Source: Chloroflexi bacterium HGW-Chloroflexi-6
Lineage (GTDB): Bacteria > Chloroflexota > Anaerolineae > Anaerolineales > Villigracilaceae
DNA: 64,000 nt
Direction of reading: 5' to 3'
Assembly (NCBI GenBank): GCA_002840685.1
Contig: PHBU01000010.1
Coordinates: forward strand, 62,001-126,000
The first letter of the stretch is position 1, and every line of letters begins with the position of its first letter. This document shows, in pieces, positions 54,670-62,998 of this stretch. The notes below the pieces were generated by a model. The model saw only the letters and a list, made by a program, of their open reading frames with translations, was not told the DNA's origin and made no database searches. A program made the translations under genes and the position numbers.

Positions 54670-57426
54670 TTACAGCGAAATCTCTGCCTTGATCATCCCG
54701 GTCTGGGCATCGGCTTGCATCGACGAGAAGCCCAGGTCGCGGCACAACTTCTGAATGGCTTCGTTTTCGGGCGAAATGATCGCGATGACGCGCTTGATCT
54801 TCTCGGTGCGGGCGACATCCAGCAGGCGCTTGAGCAATTCCTTGCCCAGGCCCTGACCTTGGAATTTGTCGTTGACCAGCATCGTGAAGCGGGCTTCATC
54901 GTTCTCTCCACGGAATTTGCTCAGGCGGGCGACACCAAAGACGGCTTTCTCGCCGTTTTCGTCGCCTTCGACTACCAGCGCGATTTCGCGGTCGTAATCG
55001 TTGTGCGTCATGCGCGCCAGGCGCTCGTGGGTTACGCGCTCGCTCAAAACCATTGGGGAGAGATAGCGCAGGTAAACGGTGCGGTCAGAGAGCGCTTCGT
55101 GGAACTTGCGCATCATCGGCTCGTCTTCAGCGCGGATCGGGCGGATGACCACTTCGCGGCCATCTTTCATGACCCACTTGCCAACGTACTTGTTCGGGTA
55201 GGGGCGGATCGCGAGCTTGGGCAGTTGATCCTTGGTCAGGCTCAGGTCGTGCAGCAGAACACGTCCGTCGAGGGCCAGCAGGCCTTCGGGTGAAGCGATC
55301 AGCGGGTTGATATCCAGTTCGGCGATCCAGGGCTGTTCGACAACCAATTGGCTGAAACGCACCATCAGTTTTTCGAGCGCGGCCAGATCAACCGGCTTTC
55401 GTCCGCGGACACCTTTCAGGGCGTGGAAGATCTTGGTGCGTTCGATCATGCGGCGCGCCAAGGTTGTATTCAACGGAGGCAGGCTCAGGGCGCGATCTTT
55501 GAAGATTTCAACCAGTTGGCCGCCCATGCCGAAGAGCAGCACGGGGCCAAACTGCGGATCGATGCTCGAACCGACGATCAGTTCGTAGCCTTCCATTTTG
55601 ACCATCGGCTGGATGGTGACACCCAGGAAATCTTTGGCCGAAACCAGGCGGGTCACCGATTCTTTGATCTCTTCGTAGGCAACTTTGGCCGCAGCTTCGT
55701 CTTTGATGTTGAGCTTGACGCCGCCGACATCCGTCTTGTGGGTGATGGTCTCAGAGTGGATCTTGATCACAACCGGGAACCCGAGCTGCTTCGATTTTGC
55801 AGCGCATTCTTCGGGGGTGGTGGCGATCAGCATGGGTGTGACCGGAATGCCATAAGCGCCGAGCAGTTCCTTCGATTCGACTTCGGTCAGCAAGGTGCGG
55901 CCCGATTTGCGTACGCCTTCGATGATCTGGCTGGCTTTTTCGCGGTCGGGCCCGTTGCCTTCCTCGTCGAGCGGTAAGCTGGGAGTTTCGTAGAGGGTCT
56001 TGAGGGCGTGGGTCGATTGCCACATATAAGTGAAGGCGCGCGCGGCATCGTCGGGATAGGCAAAGGTCGGGATGCCGGCCTTGTTCAGGATGGACTCGCC
56101 CGCGGCGATTTCCTGCCCGCCCGACCAGGAGGCCAGGATGGGCTTGTCGTAGCTTTTGGCGTAAGACTTGAGGGCTTCGGCTGTGGCGGTCGGGTCGGTC
56201 ATGGCCTGCGGGGTCAAAATGACCAGCAAACCATCGCTGTTAGGATCCTGTGCGGCCACTTCAAGCGACTTGGCATAGCGCTCGGGGCTGGCATCGCCGA
56301 TGATGTCGATCGGGTTGTTGTGGCTCCAGGCGCTGGGCAGGAATTCGCTCAGCTTGTCCATGGTTTCCTGCGAGACTTCGGCCAGTTCGCCGCCGTTGGT
56401 CAGCAGGGTGTCGGTGGCCAGCACGCCGGGGCCGCCGGCATTTGTCAAAATGGTCAGGCGCGGGCCCTTGGGGCGGGGTTGGCGCCCCAGCACTTCGGCC
56501 ATCGAGAAGATTTCGCTGATGTTGTTGACGCGCAGCACACCGGCGCGGCGGAAAGCCACATCCAGCACTTCGTCTGAGCCGGTCAGTGAACCGGTATGGC
56601 TGGCCGCTGCTTTGGCGGCGCCTTCGGTGCGGCCCGGTTTAATAACGATGATCGGTTTGGTTAAGGCAACTTCGCGCGCGGCAGAAAGGAAGGAGCGCGC
56701 ATTGCCGATGCTTTCCATATAAATAACGATGCTCTCGGTGTGCGGGTCATCGCCTAGATAGTAGATCAGGTCGCCCCAGTCAACATCCAGCATCGAGCCG
56801 ACTGAAACGAAGTGCGAGAAACCGACATTTTCCTTGAAGGACCAGTCCAGCACGGCGGTGCAGAGCGCGCCAGATTGGCTGATGAAGGCCACGTTACCCT
56901 TGCGCGCCATGCCGGCAGCGAAGGTGGCGTTGATGCCGCTGACGGGGCTCATAACACCCAGGCAGTTCGGGCCGACGATGCGCATCTTATATTTGCGCGC
57001 ATTTTCGAGCAGTTGGCGCTCGAGCTCAACGCCTTCGGGGCCGATTTCCTTGAAGCCGGCCGAGATAACGATGACACCTTTGACACCCATTTCGCCGCAC
57101 TCGGCCACGATGCCGGGGATGGCGGTTGAAGGCGTCACGATCACGGCCAGATCAACCGTATCGGGCACATCTTTGATGCTGGGATAGGCCTTGATGCCGA
57201 GCAGGCTGGAGCGCTTGGGGTTGATCGGGAAGACCGCGCCGCCAAACGGGCTGCTGATCAGGTTCCACAAGATTGTGCGGCCAACGCTGCCTTCTTTTTC
57301 AGTCGCGCCGATAACGGCCACGTTCTTGGGGGCAAAAATGGACTCAAGTGCGCCCTGGGTGTATTGGTAGACGTCGTGCGCCGGGTCAAATAGATTCTTC
57401 GGGCGGTTAATGGATGGGAGGGACAT
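54670..57426 (-). CDS. ADP-forming acetate/acyl-CoA synthetase with C-terminal GNAT domain
   Basis: 918 residues. Order: CoA-binding Rossmann domain (about 25-150; [14 protein letters not shown]), succinyl-CoA-ligase-like alpha region with the catalytic His in [13 protein letters not shown] (about 270), ATP-grasp beta part (about 490-710; [34 protein letters not shown]), and a GNAT acetyltransferase (about 750-918; [15 protein letters not shown]). It makes ATP and acetate from acetyl-CoA and ADP, or the reverse. The GNAT tail resembles the lysine acetyltransferase Pat/YfiQ, so the fusion may modify acyl-CoA enzymes. Single gene; TATAAT lies 65 bases before the start on the minus strand; start region with AGGAAAATAA. 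Confidence 0.93.
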   Translation of the reverse strand: MSLPSINRPKNLFDPAHDVYQYTQGALESIFAPKNVAVIGATEKEGSVGRTILWNLISSPFGGAVFPINPKRSSLLGIKAYPSIKDVPDTVDLAVIVTPSTAIPGIVAECGEMGVKGVIVISAGFKEIGPEGVELERQLLENARKYKMRIVGPNCLGVMSPVSGINATFAAGMARKGNVAFISQSGALCTAVLDWSFKENVGFSHFVSVGSMLDVDWGDLIYYLGDDPHTESIVIYMESIGNARSFLSAAREVALTKPIIVIKPGRTEGAAKAAASHTGSLTGSDEVLDVAFRRAGVLRVNNISEIFSMAEVLGRQPRPKGPRLTILTNAGGPGVLATDTLLTNGGELAEVSQETMDKLSEFLPSAWSHNNPIDIIGDASPERYAKSLEVAAQDPNSDGLLVILTPQAMTDPTATAEALKSYAKSYDKPILASWSGGQEIAAGESILNKAGIPTFAYPDDAARAFTYMWQSTHALKTLYETPSLPLDEEGNGPDREKASQIIEGVRKSGRTLLTEVESKELLGAYGIPVTPMLIATTPEECAAKSKQLGFPVVIKIHSETITHKTDVGGVKLNIKDEAAAKVAYEEIKESVTRLVSAKDFLGVTIQPMVKMEGYELIVGSSIDPQFGPVLLFGMGGQLVEIFKDRALSLPPLNTTLARRMIERTKIFHALKGVRGRKPVDLAALEKLMVRFSQLVVEQPWIAELDINPLIASPEGLLALDGRVLLHDLSLTKDQLPKLAIRPYPNKYVGKWVMKDGREVVIRPIRAEDEPMMRKFHEALSDRTVYLRYLSPMVLSERVTHERLARMTHNDYDREIALVVEGDENGEKAVFGVARLSKFRGENDEARFTMLVNDKFQGQGLGKELLKRLLDVARTEKIKRVIAIISPENEAIQKLCRDLGFSSMQADAQTGMIKAEISL

Positions 57427-57490
57427 AGGTTATTTTCCTTTTTAATTAACTGGCCAAGGCCAGGAGATGTGCAGGTTAAAAGCCCGTACT

Positions 57491-57496
57491 ATTATA
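57491..57496 (-). promoter_or_regulatory. -10 box (TATAAT) of the acyl-CoA synthetase gene
   Basis: On the minus strand, GGTCGTATAATAG lies 64 bases before ATG 57426. No good -35 is visible. Confidence 0.5.
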
Positions 57497-57672
57497 CGAC
57501 CTTCATGCTCCAATATCTGGCGGCAAGTGTCATAAATTTAGGGTTAAGAATGTCTATATTTTTAGGCTTGCGGGTACAATAAAATTGGGAAATGCCCGTT
57601 TTTACGGCACAGGCGGTTGTTCAGCTGAATCAGAGTTGGGCGGCTTCGCTAAATATAAAGGGAAAGTAAAAA

Positions 57673-58485
57673 ATGGCAGATATGTTTTTGTTCATGCGGC
57701 ATGGTTGGAAAAGTATTTGGAAGCAAAAAAACATTTGGCTTTTCAGCGTACTACCTATTTTTAATCAATTATTTAATATTTTTCGAATCGAAATAGATGC
57801 GAATTTGCTCTTACGGTGCGTTTGGGTAATATTAAGTTTTTTTTTCATCATTCTGTCTTTTATTAGCACCATTGGGGTGCCATATGTTGCATACCGTTCT
57901 TTGATTGGGGCCCCAGCAACGATTCAAGAAACTTTATTGGCGGTTAAGAAATTTTCTGGCAGGGTAATCGGGTGTTCTTGTCTTGGCCTTCTTGTACTTT
58001 CACCAATAATTTTTTGGATTTTGGCTACTTCCATAGACAATTCGACGCGCACACTTGAAATTTCAAATAATATAAATTTAGTGATTTTGCCTCTTTCGAT
58101 TTTTACTGCGTTAGGACAATTCACCATTATTACATTTTTTGAAAAGGATTGGGGTATTCGACAAAGCCTAGCCAAGGCTTGGAATCTTTTCACAAGCCAC
58201 TTCTGCGTTCTTGCAATTCTCGGACTAATTTTAACGGTAATATTTAACGTATATCTTGTAATTTCAGGCCTATTGACCGTATTAATTCAATCAGGCTTTG
58301 ACATTGCATCAATTAGTAATTTCAATATGCTTGCTCCGCAAGCATCCTTAAGTAAAAACGTGTTATTTGTATTATTAAATGGTATTGGTCAAATCGTTTT
58401 TGTTCCATTAAGAGCGTTTATATTTGTTTCGGCATACTTGAAATACAGTGATGTAAAATTATCATTTCTAACGAGGACAAGGTAG
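57673..58485 (+). CDS. Hypothetical polytopic membrane protein, AT-rich
   Basis: 270 residues with about six membrane helices and few motifs: ISTIGVPYVAYRSLIGAPAT and FFEKDWGIRQSLAKAWNLFT recall the DUF7544/glycerophosphodiesterase-associated membrane proteins of Chloroflexota and Gram-positives; this is a faint resemblance. GGGAAAG lies nine bases before ATG. Strikingly AT-rich, with many ATT/TTT/AAT codons, against a G+C-richer guaB next door. No function can be given. Confidence 0.65.
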   Translation: MADMFLFMRHGWKSIWKQKNIWLFSVLPIFNQLFNIFRIEIDANLLLRCVWVILSFFFIILSFISTIGVPYVAYRSLIGAPATIQETLLAVKKFSGRVIGCSCLGLLVLSPIIFWILATSIDNSTRTLEISNNINLVILPLSIFTALGQFTIITFFEKDWGIRQSLAKAWNLFTSHFCVLAILGLILTVIFNVYLVISGLLTVLIQSGFDIASISNFNMLAPQASLSKNVLFVLLNGIGQIVFVPLRAFIFVSAYLKYSDVKLSFLTRTR

Positions 58486-58558
58486 CCAACAACCGTCTCC
58501 CAACAAAGCGCATCTGACGTGAGAGACCGTGGCACGCTTCGCAGTCAAGCATTCAGGC

Positions 58559-58591
58559 AGGTGAGAGTCATCTTAAAGATGACTCTCACCT
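58559..58591 (+). repeat. Perfect 15-base inverted repeat with three-base loop
   Basis: 58559-58573 and 58577-58591 match exactly around TAA, starting AGGTGAGAGTC. It lies between the AT-rich membrane gene and guaB and would form a strong hairpin. It lacks a long U-run, so it may be a terminator or a regulatory hairpin. Confidence 0.6.
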
Positions 58592-58704
58592 TGTGGTGTA
58601 GAATAAGCCCATGAGCATCCTGTCCTTCGATCAAGTGCTGTGCTACAGGTTTGTGCAGAAACCAGCATAGACAAAAATTTATTAGAACGGAAACAAACCT
58701 CCCC

Positions 58705-60168
58705 ATGAAAATACGCCCCACCAAAGGACTTACCTTTGAAGATGTCCTGCTCGTCCCGCGCCGCTCACCGATCAAGTCGCGGCGCGATGTCAGCACCCAT
58801 ACCCGCCTGACGGACCACATTTCTCTCAATATCCCAGTGGTCAGCGCCAACATGGATACTGTCACCGAAGCCCGCATGGCGATCGCCATGGCCAAGAACG
58901 GCGGCATTGGTATCCTGCATCGTTTCATGACCATCGAGCAGCATGTCAACCAGGTGCGGCGCGTTAAGCGCGCCCAGGGATTTATCGTCGAATCGCCCTA
59001 TTCCATTCTGCTTTCGGCCTCGCTCGAAGATGCGCGGCGCATGATGGAACGCTACGATGTCGGCGGATTGGCCGTGCTGGACGATGAATCTGGCAAACTG
59101 GCCGGCCTCATCACTCAGCGTGATCTGCTGCTGGCTCCCGAAAGTCTGGCTACCGTTAAAGCGGCCATGACCCCCCGCGAACGCCTGATCGTTGCCCCGC
59201 CCGGGGTGACCGTTGAGCAGGCGCGCGAGACCCTTTATCGTCATCGTATCGAAAAACTGCCGGTCGTGGATGCGGACGGCAGCCTGCTGGGGCTGATCAC
59301 CGCCCAGGATGTGACCAAACCGCGCGAAAACCCCTCCGCCAGCCTGGACGGCAAAGGCCGCCTGATGGTTGGTGCGGCGATCGGCGTTACCGCCAACGAA
59401 ATGGAACGAGCCGCGGCCCTGCTCGAAGCCGGGGCCGACGCCCTCGTGCTCGATATTGCCCACGGTCACGCCGACCACTGCATCCAGATGGTTAAGAAGA
59501 TTCGCGCGGATTTTCCCGCGGCCCAGATCATTGCCGGCAACGTCGCCTCGCGCGATGGGGCGCGTGAACTGGCCGAGGCCGGGGCCAGCGCCATCAAAGT
59601 GGGGATCGGCCCCGGGTCGATCTGCACCACGCGCATCGTGACCGGTTTCGGCGTCCCGCAATTGACGGCGATCATCGATTCGGTCGAAGGCGTCCGCGAA
59701 TCCGGCATCGATATCCCGGTCATCGCCGATGGCGGCATCCAGAAAGCCGGAGACCTGGTCAAAGCCCTGGCGGCCGGCGCTGAGACGGTCATGGTCGGCA
59801 GCCTGTTCGCCGGCACGGAGGAAGCCCCCGGTTCGCCGGTCATCCGAGACGGACAAAAGGTCAAGGTCGTGCGCGGCATGGCCTCTCTGGGCGCCACGAT
59901 GGGTCGCCGCGCCGTCGAGCGCGGACAGGACGAAAGCGCCGAAGACGCGGAGGACTGGGACAAGGTTGTGCCAGAAGGCGTCGAGGCGGTTGTGCCGTAT
60001 CGCGGGCTGGTTTCCGAAGTGCTGACCCAACTGGTCGGCGGGCTGCGCTCAGGCCTGAGCTACGGCGGGGCGCACAACATCAAAGAGTTGCAGGAAAACG
60101 CCGAATTCATCGAGATCACCCCGGCCGGCCAGCGCGAATCCGGTTCGCACGATGTGCGCAAGATCTAA
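58705..60168 (+). CDS. guaB: Inosine-5'-monophosphate dehydrogenase
   Basis: 487 residues. Oxidises IMP to XMP with NAD, the committed step to GMP. The catalytic Cys307 is in the loop [29 protein letters not shown] is the usual start, [28 protein letters not shown] is conserved, and two CBS domains (about 92-205) carry RDLLLAPES and the second repeat [15 protein letters not shown]. The flap region [12 protein letters not shown] is present. The open frame extends to 58651, but ATG 58705 ([13 protein letters not shown]) is the normal start. A CGCGGAGAC-type repeat follows the stop. Confidence 0.96.
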   Translation: MKIRPTKGLTFEDVLLVPRRSPIKSRRDVSTHTRLTDHISLNIPVVSANMDTVTEARMAIAMAKNGGIGILHRFMTIEQHVNQVRRVKRAQGFIVESPYSILLSASLEDARRMMERYDVGGLAVLDDESGKLAGLITQRDLLLAPESLATVKAAMTPRERLIVAPPGVTVEQARETLYRHRIEKLPVVDADGSLLGLITAQDVTKPRENPSASLDGKGRLMVGAAIGVTANEMERAAALLEAGADALVLDIAHGHADHCIQMVKKIRADFPAAQIIAGNVASRDGARELAEAGASAIKVGIGPGSICTTRIVTGFGVPQLTAIIDSVEGVRESGIDIPVIADGGIQKAGDLVKALAAGAETVMVGSLFAGTEEAPGSPVIRDGQKVKVVRGMASLGATMGRRAVERGQDESAEDAEDWDKVVPEGVEAVVPYRGLVSEVLTQLVGGLRSGLSYGGAHNIKELQENAEFIEITPAGQRESGSHDVRKI

Positions 60169-60201
60169 CGCCAGTTCGGGTTAGATCCTAAAGGGCAAAA
60201 A

Positions 60202-60262
60202 TCACCGCGGAGACGCCGAGAGCGCAAAGAAACTCAAAACATCTCTGTGAACTCTGCGGTGA
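60202..60262. repeat. Imperfect palindrome of the CGCGGAGAC type
   Basis: Begins TCACCGCGGAGAC and ends GAACTCTGCGGTGA, so the outer 11 bases pair with one mismatch and the centre pairs loosely. Related to the palindrome at 11141-11192 by the GCGGAGAC core. Located right after guaB. Confidence 0.65.
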
Positions 60263-60335
60263 AAAGGATTTATTCCGAATTCAGCCTATTTGTAAAATTT
60301 GTGACAAATATCAAATGATTTTGAATGCAGATTTT

Positions 60336-60344
60336 TGTTATAGT
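60336..60344 (+). promoter_or_regulatory. Extended -10 (TGTTATAGT) before the orphan sensor gene
   Basis: TG, one base, TATAGT, 54 bases before ATG 60399. A TTGAAT at 60321-60326 is too close to be its -35. Confidence 0.4.
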
Positions 60345-60398
60345 ATGGGTGTGGTTTTTGAACGATAAAAGTTTTTTCTGGGTTATTGGAGTTGGAAA

Positions 60399-61325
60399 AT
60401 GCAGAACAGCGTAATATCTAAAGAAAAACAAGAGATAAACAAAAATCAGCCGTTTCAATTGTTGCGGTATTTCTCCATCACCAGCCTGGTTGCTTTTGTG
60501 TTGGTGGCTGTTTCGCTGGTTACGTTTTATCGGCAGGTAGCTGTCAACGAACTGATCGAAATTGGGGGCTCCAAGAATGCGGCCATTACCCAGTCTTTTT
60601 CAAATGTCATCTGGCCCGAATTTGAATCCTTTCTCAATTCGGCCTCTGACCTTAGCCCGGACGAGATCCGCGCCCACCCCGAAACCGCCCGATTGCGCCA
60701 GGCTGTCCTTGAGCAAACCCGGGGGCTTTCGATCGTAAAGGTCAAGATATACAATCTACAAGGGATGACGGTCTTCTCTACCGAGGAAAGCCAGATCGGT
60801 GAGGATAAAAGCGAAAATGCCGGTTTTCTCACCGCGCTCAATGGCGGCCTGGTCAACGAATTGACTCACCGCGACACCTTCAGCGCTTTCGAAGGCGAGC
60901 TTGAAAACCGCGATGTGATCTCGAGTTATGTTCCGATCCGGCGTGGCGCCTCAGGCGTGGAAGGTGTTTTTGAAGTCTATGACGATGTAACACCCTTGTT
61001 GGAGATGATCTCAACTGCCCAGCGGAATATTGCCATCGGTGTGACTTTAATTTTGGTCCTGCTGTATGGCATCCTATTCCTGCTTGTAAGACGGGCAGAC
61101 AATCTGATCAAGCAGCAATTTGTCGAGCAGCAGCAGTTTCAGACAGAGATCCAGAAAGCCTATAAGAAGGAAGAAAACGTCAATGAGTTCTTCCGTTTCA
61201 CGTTGTTGAATATTATCGAGTATGTCAATCGCGGCAATGAAAAAGAAGTGCTGCTCTCTTACCTGGAGCAAATCAAGCAACAATTCGATGAGTTGAAATA
61301 CTGGATTCCCAAGAAAGAAGATTGA
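60399..61325 (+). CDS. Membrane sensor protein with an extracytoplasmic domain and coiled-coil tail, no output domain
   Basis: 308 residues. Two membrane helices (about 28-48 and 205-225) enclose an extracytoplasmic domain (about 50-200) with KVKIYNLQGMTVFSTEESQIGED and ISSYVPIRRGASGVEGVFEVYDD, a Cache-like sensor pattern common in histidine kinases and cyclases. A coiled-coil follows (about 230-308) and then the protein ends; there is no HisKA, HATPase, GGDEF or cyclase. It may be a sensor that passes a signal to a partner, or a shortened kinase. Next gene is a tyrosine phosphatase 38 bases on. Confidence 0.75.
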   Translation: MQNSVISKEKQEINKNQPFQLLRYFSITSLVAFVLVAVSLVTFYRQVAVNELIEIGGSKNAAITQSFSNVIWPEFESFLNSASDLSPDEIRAHPETARLRQAVLEQTRGLSIVKVKIYNLQGMTVFSTEESQIGEDKSENAGFLTALNGGLVNELTHRDTFSAFEGELENRDVISSYVPIRRGASGVEGVFEVYDDVTPLLEMISTAQRNIAIGVTLILVLLYGILFLLVRRADNLIKQQFVEQQQFQTEIQKAYKKEENVNEFFRFTLLNIIEYVNRGNEKEVLLSYLEQIKQQFDELKYWIPKKED

Positions 61326-61363
61326 TATTCTTCGGCCCACAAGCCTTTCCCGGAGGCTTTAAC

Positions 61364-62041
61364 ATGCAAAATCGAATATTAGATTGGCCCGACTGCAAAA
61401 ATGTGCGCGATTTGGGCGGACTGCGCGCCCAGGCCGGCGGACTGACCCGTTTCGGGGGCATCCTGCGCGCCGATACACCCTCCCGGCTGACGGCAACGGG
61501 TTGGGCCGCGCTCTACGAGTACGGCATCCGCACCATCCTCAGCCTGCGTACACACGGCATGACCGAACCCGAACTCGATGTGTCATCGCCCTATCCCGAT
61601 ATCGCCATCGTCCAGGTTGAGATCGAAGATGTTACCAACCGCGAATTCGTGGAAAAGTGGGCCAGCACCGACTTTTGGAGCACTCCGCTTTATTACCCGG
61701 ATGCGCTCCAGCTTTGGCCGGATCGCCACGCTGCGGCGATTTCCGCCATTGGACGGGCCAAACCGGGCGGTGTGCTTTTCCATTGCGTCCGCGGACACGA
61801 CCGGACGGGCATCATCTCCCTTTTGCTGCTGGCTTTGGCCGGGGTTGCGCCCGAAGACATCCTGGCCGATTACGCTCTCAGCCTGGACCCCGAGCGCGAG
61901 ACCCTGCTGGCCACCCGCCAGACCACAACCCGTGAAGTATTGCTCGGCACGCTGTCTCAGCTCGATGCCGAATCTTACCTGCTCTCCGGCGGGGCCAGCC
62001 CGGATGACCTGTCGGCAGTCCGCGCGCGGTTGTTGGGGTAA
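61364..62041 (+). CDS. Tyrosine-protein phosphatase (PF13350 type)
   Basis: 225 residues. The P-loop HCVRGHDRTG is at about 140-149, with catalytic Cys and Arg, preceded by NVRDLGGLRAQAGGLTRFGGILRADTP near the N-terminus, the PF13350 signature. ATG 61364 has CGGAGG seven bases upstream; an in-frame start at 61322 overlaps the sensor gene. It could dephosphorylate protein tyrosine, serine or lipid; no substrate is visible. It is probably in one transcript with the orphan sensor. Confidence 0.9.
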   Translation: MQNRILDWPDCKNVRDLGGLRAQAGGLTRFGGILRADTPSRLTATGWAALYEYGIRTILSLRTHGMTEPELDVSSPYPDIAIVQVEIEDVTNREFVEKWASTDFWSTPLYYPDALQLWPDRHAAAISAIGRAKPGGVLFHCVRGHDRTGIISLLLLALAGVAPEDILADYALSLDPERETLLATRQTTTREVLLGTLSQLDAESYLLSGGASPDDLSAVRARLLG

Positions 62042-62046
62042 GAAAC

Positions 62047-62143
62047 AAAACCTGACAGGTTTCACCTGAGCCTATCCCGGCTTGAACAATCGCGTGGCAA
62101 TGCGCCCTGCCGGGCGCGGATTCGCGGAGACCTGTCAGGTTTT
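62047..62143. repeat. Inverted repeat AAAACCTGACAGGT / ACCTGTCAGGTTTT
   Basis: A perfect 14-base inverted repeat, arms 62047-62060 and 62130-62143, around 69 bases that contain a CCTGCCGGGC-type palindrome. The arms are themselves nearly palindromic (CCTGACAGG). The second arm ends in TTTTATAGAA and may terminate transcription of the phosphatase gene. Confidence 0.65.
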
Positions 62144-62165
62144 ATAGAATGTGTAACAAACGCAG

Positions 62166-62195
62166 TTGATCGGTTAGGCGGATTTTTGCTATAGA
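62166..62195 (+). promoter_or_regulatory. Promoter of the DUF3592 gene
   Basis: TTGATC (62166-62171), 18 bases, TATAGA (62190-62195), with an extended TGC before the -10. The predicted transcript has a leader of about 175 bases. Confidence 0.5.
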
Positions 62196-62376
62196 ATTGG
62201 GGACGGTTTTGCAGAGGCAAGCCGCCTGGCCGGAAAAATGCTATTTGGATGTTTAGGCTGTCGTTTCATCGCCTATAAGTTATTAAGCCGCCAAATGGTG
62301 GGTAAGTACCTGGTTAGCCCATCTAACAGTAAGCGAAAAGATACTTTTTCCCCTAAAGGCTACAAAGAAGGAAACG

Positions 62377-62811
62377 ATGAAAAATATCCTGACTTTAACA
62401 ATGAAAGTTCTGATCCTCCTGTTTGGTTTGGCGATGCTCTACTGGGGAATCGATGATCTTCGATCCAATAGCTCGGAATGGCCGAGTGTCGAGGGCCAGG
62501 TTATTTCATCTGTGGAAAATTCACCCTACGGTGATTCGACGTCCACAGATTACAAAATCACTTACGAGTACCAGATCGGGGCTGAAAAATATTCTGGCTC
62601 CTATACTTATTTCGAGGCGCGCGCGGTTGGCGAGAAAACTACGGTTTATTATGATCCCACCTCTCCTGATGACTCGGTCCATTCGCCTGGAGAAACTGAA
62701 TGGCAGGCTTTCTGGGGTTTGGCCTTTGGGCTTGGCTGCGTCGTCTGGGTTGTCTGGGATGTTTTCAAGTCACTCAGGAGCAAGCAACTGGACGCCTTGA
62801 AAACAATGTAG
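62377..62811 (+). CDS. DUF3592 membrane protein
   Basis: 144 residues. A membrane helix near 9-27, an extracytoplasmic part (about 30-110) with EWPSVEGQVISSVENS, YKITYEYQIGAEKYSGS and VYYDPTSPDDSVHSPGE, then a second membrane helix (about 112-130). This two-helix plus beta pattern is the DUF3592 family, of unknown function. AAGAAGGAAA precedes the ATG. Confidence 0.82.
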   Translation: MKNILTLTMKVLILLFGLAMLYWGIDDLRSNSSEWPSVEGQVISSVENSPYGDSTSTDYKITYEYQIGAEKYSGSYTYFEARAVGEKTTVYYDPTSPDDSVHSPGETEWQAFWGLAFGLGCVVWVVWDVFKSLRSKQLDALKTM

Positions 62812-62936
62812 GCGAGTTGAGCTTAACTCTGTCTAAACAGACGAGTCTGTCACTCGAGACTGGCTTCGGGTTTTCCCTGCTCCCTAGCTGAGTCTCGTCC
62901 CGCCTACTTGCTGCTAACGCACACCCTTAATCAAAC

Positions 62937-62973
62937 AGCAGCCCCGGCACTCCTCGCGAGCGCCGGGGCTGCT
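62937..62973. terminator. Hairpin terminator between convergent genes
   Basis: A perfect 12-base-pair stem (62937-62948 with 62962-62973) around 13 bases. T-rich on both outer sides; likely serves the minus-strand gene ending at 62999 and perhaps the DUF3592 gene. Confidence 0.8.
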
Positions 62974-62998
62974 TCTCTACTCTTCTTCTCTCTACTCC

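Larger units (their letters stand above)
62042..62376 (+). other. Intergenic region with repeat, promoter and long leader
   Basis: 335 bases without a gene that I can support. It holds an inverted repeat (62047-62143), a promoter (62166-62195) and about 175 bases of leader before ATG 62377; I find no riboswitch class in that leader. Confidence 0.6.

Noticed and set aside
58765..60030. Open frame of 421 codons antisense to guaB
   Set aside because: His/Gly/Asp-rich text without domains; shadow of the certain guaB.
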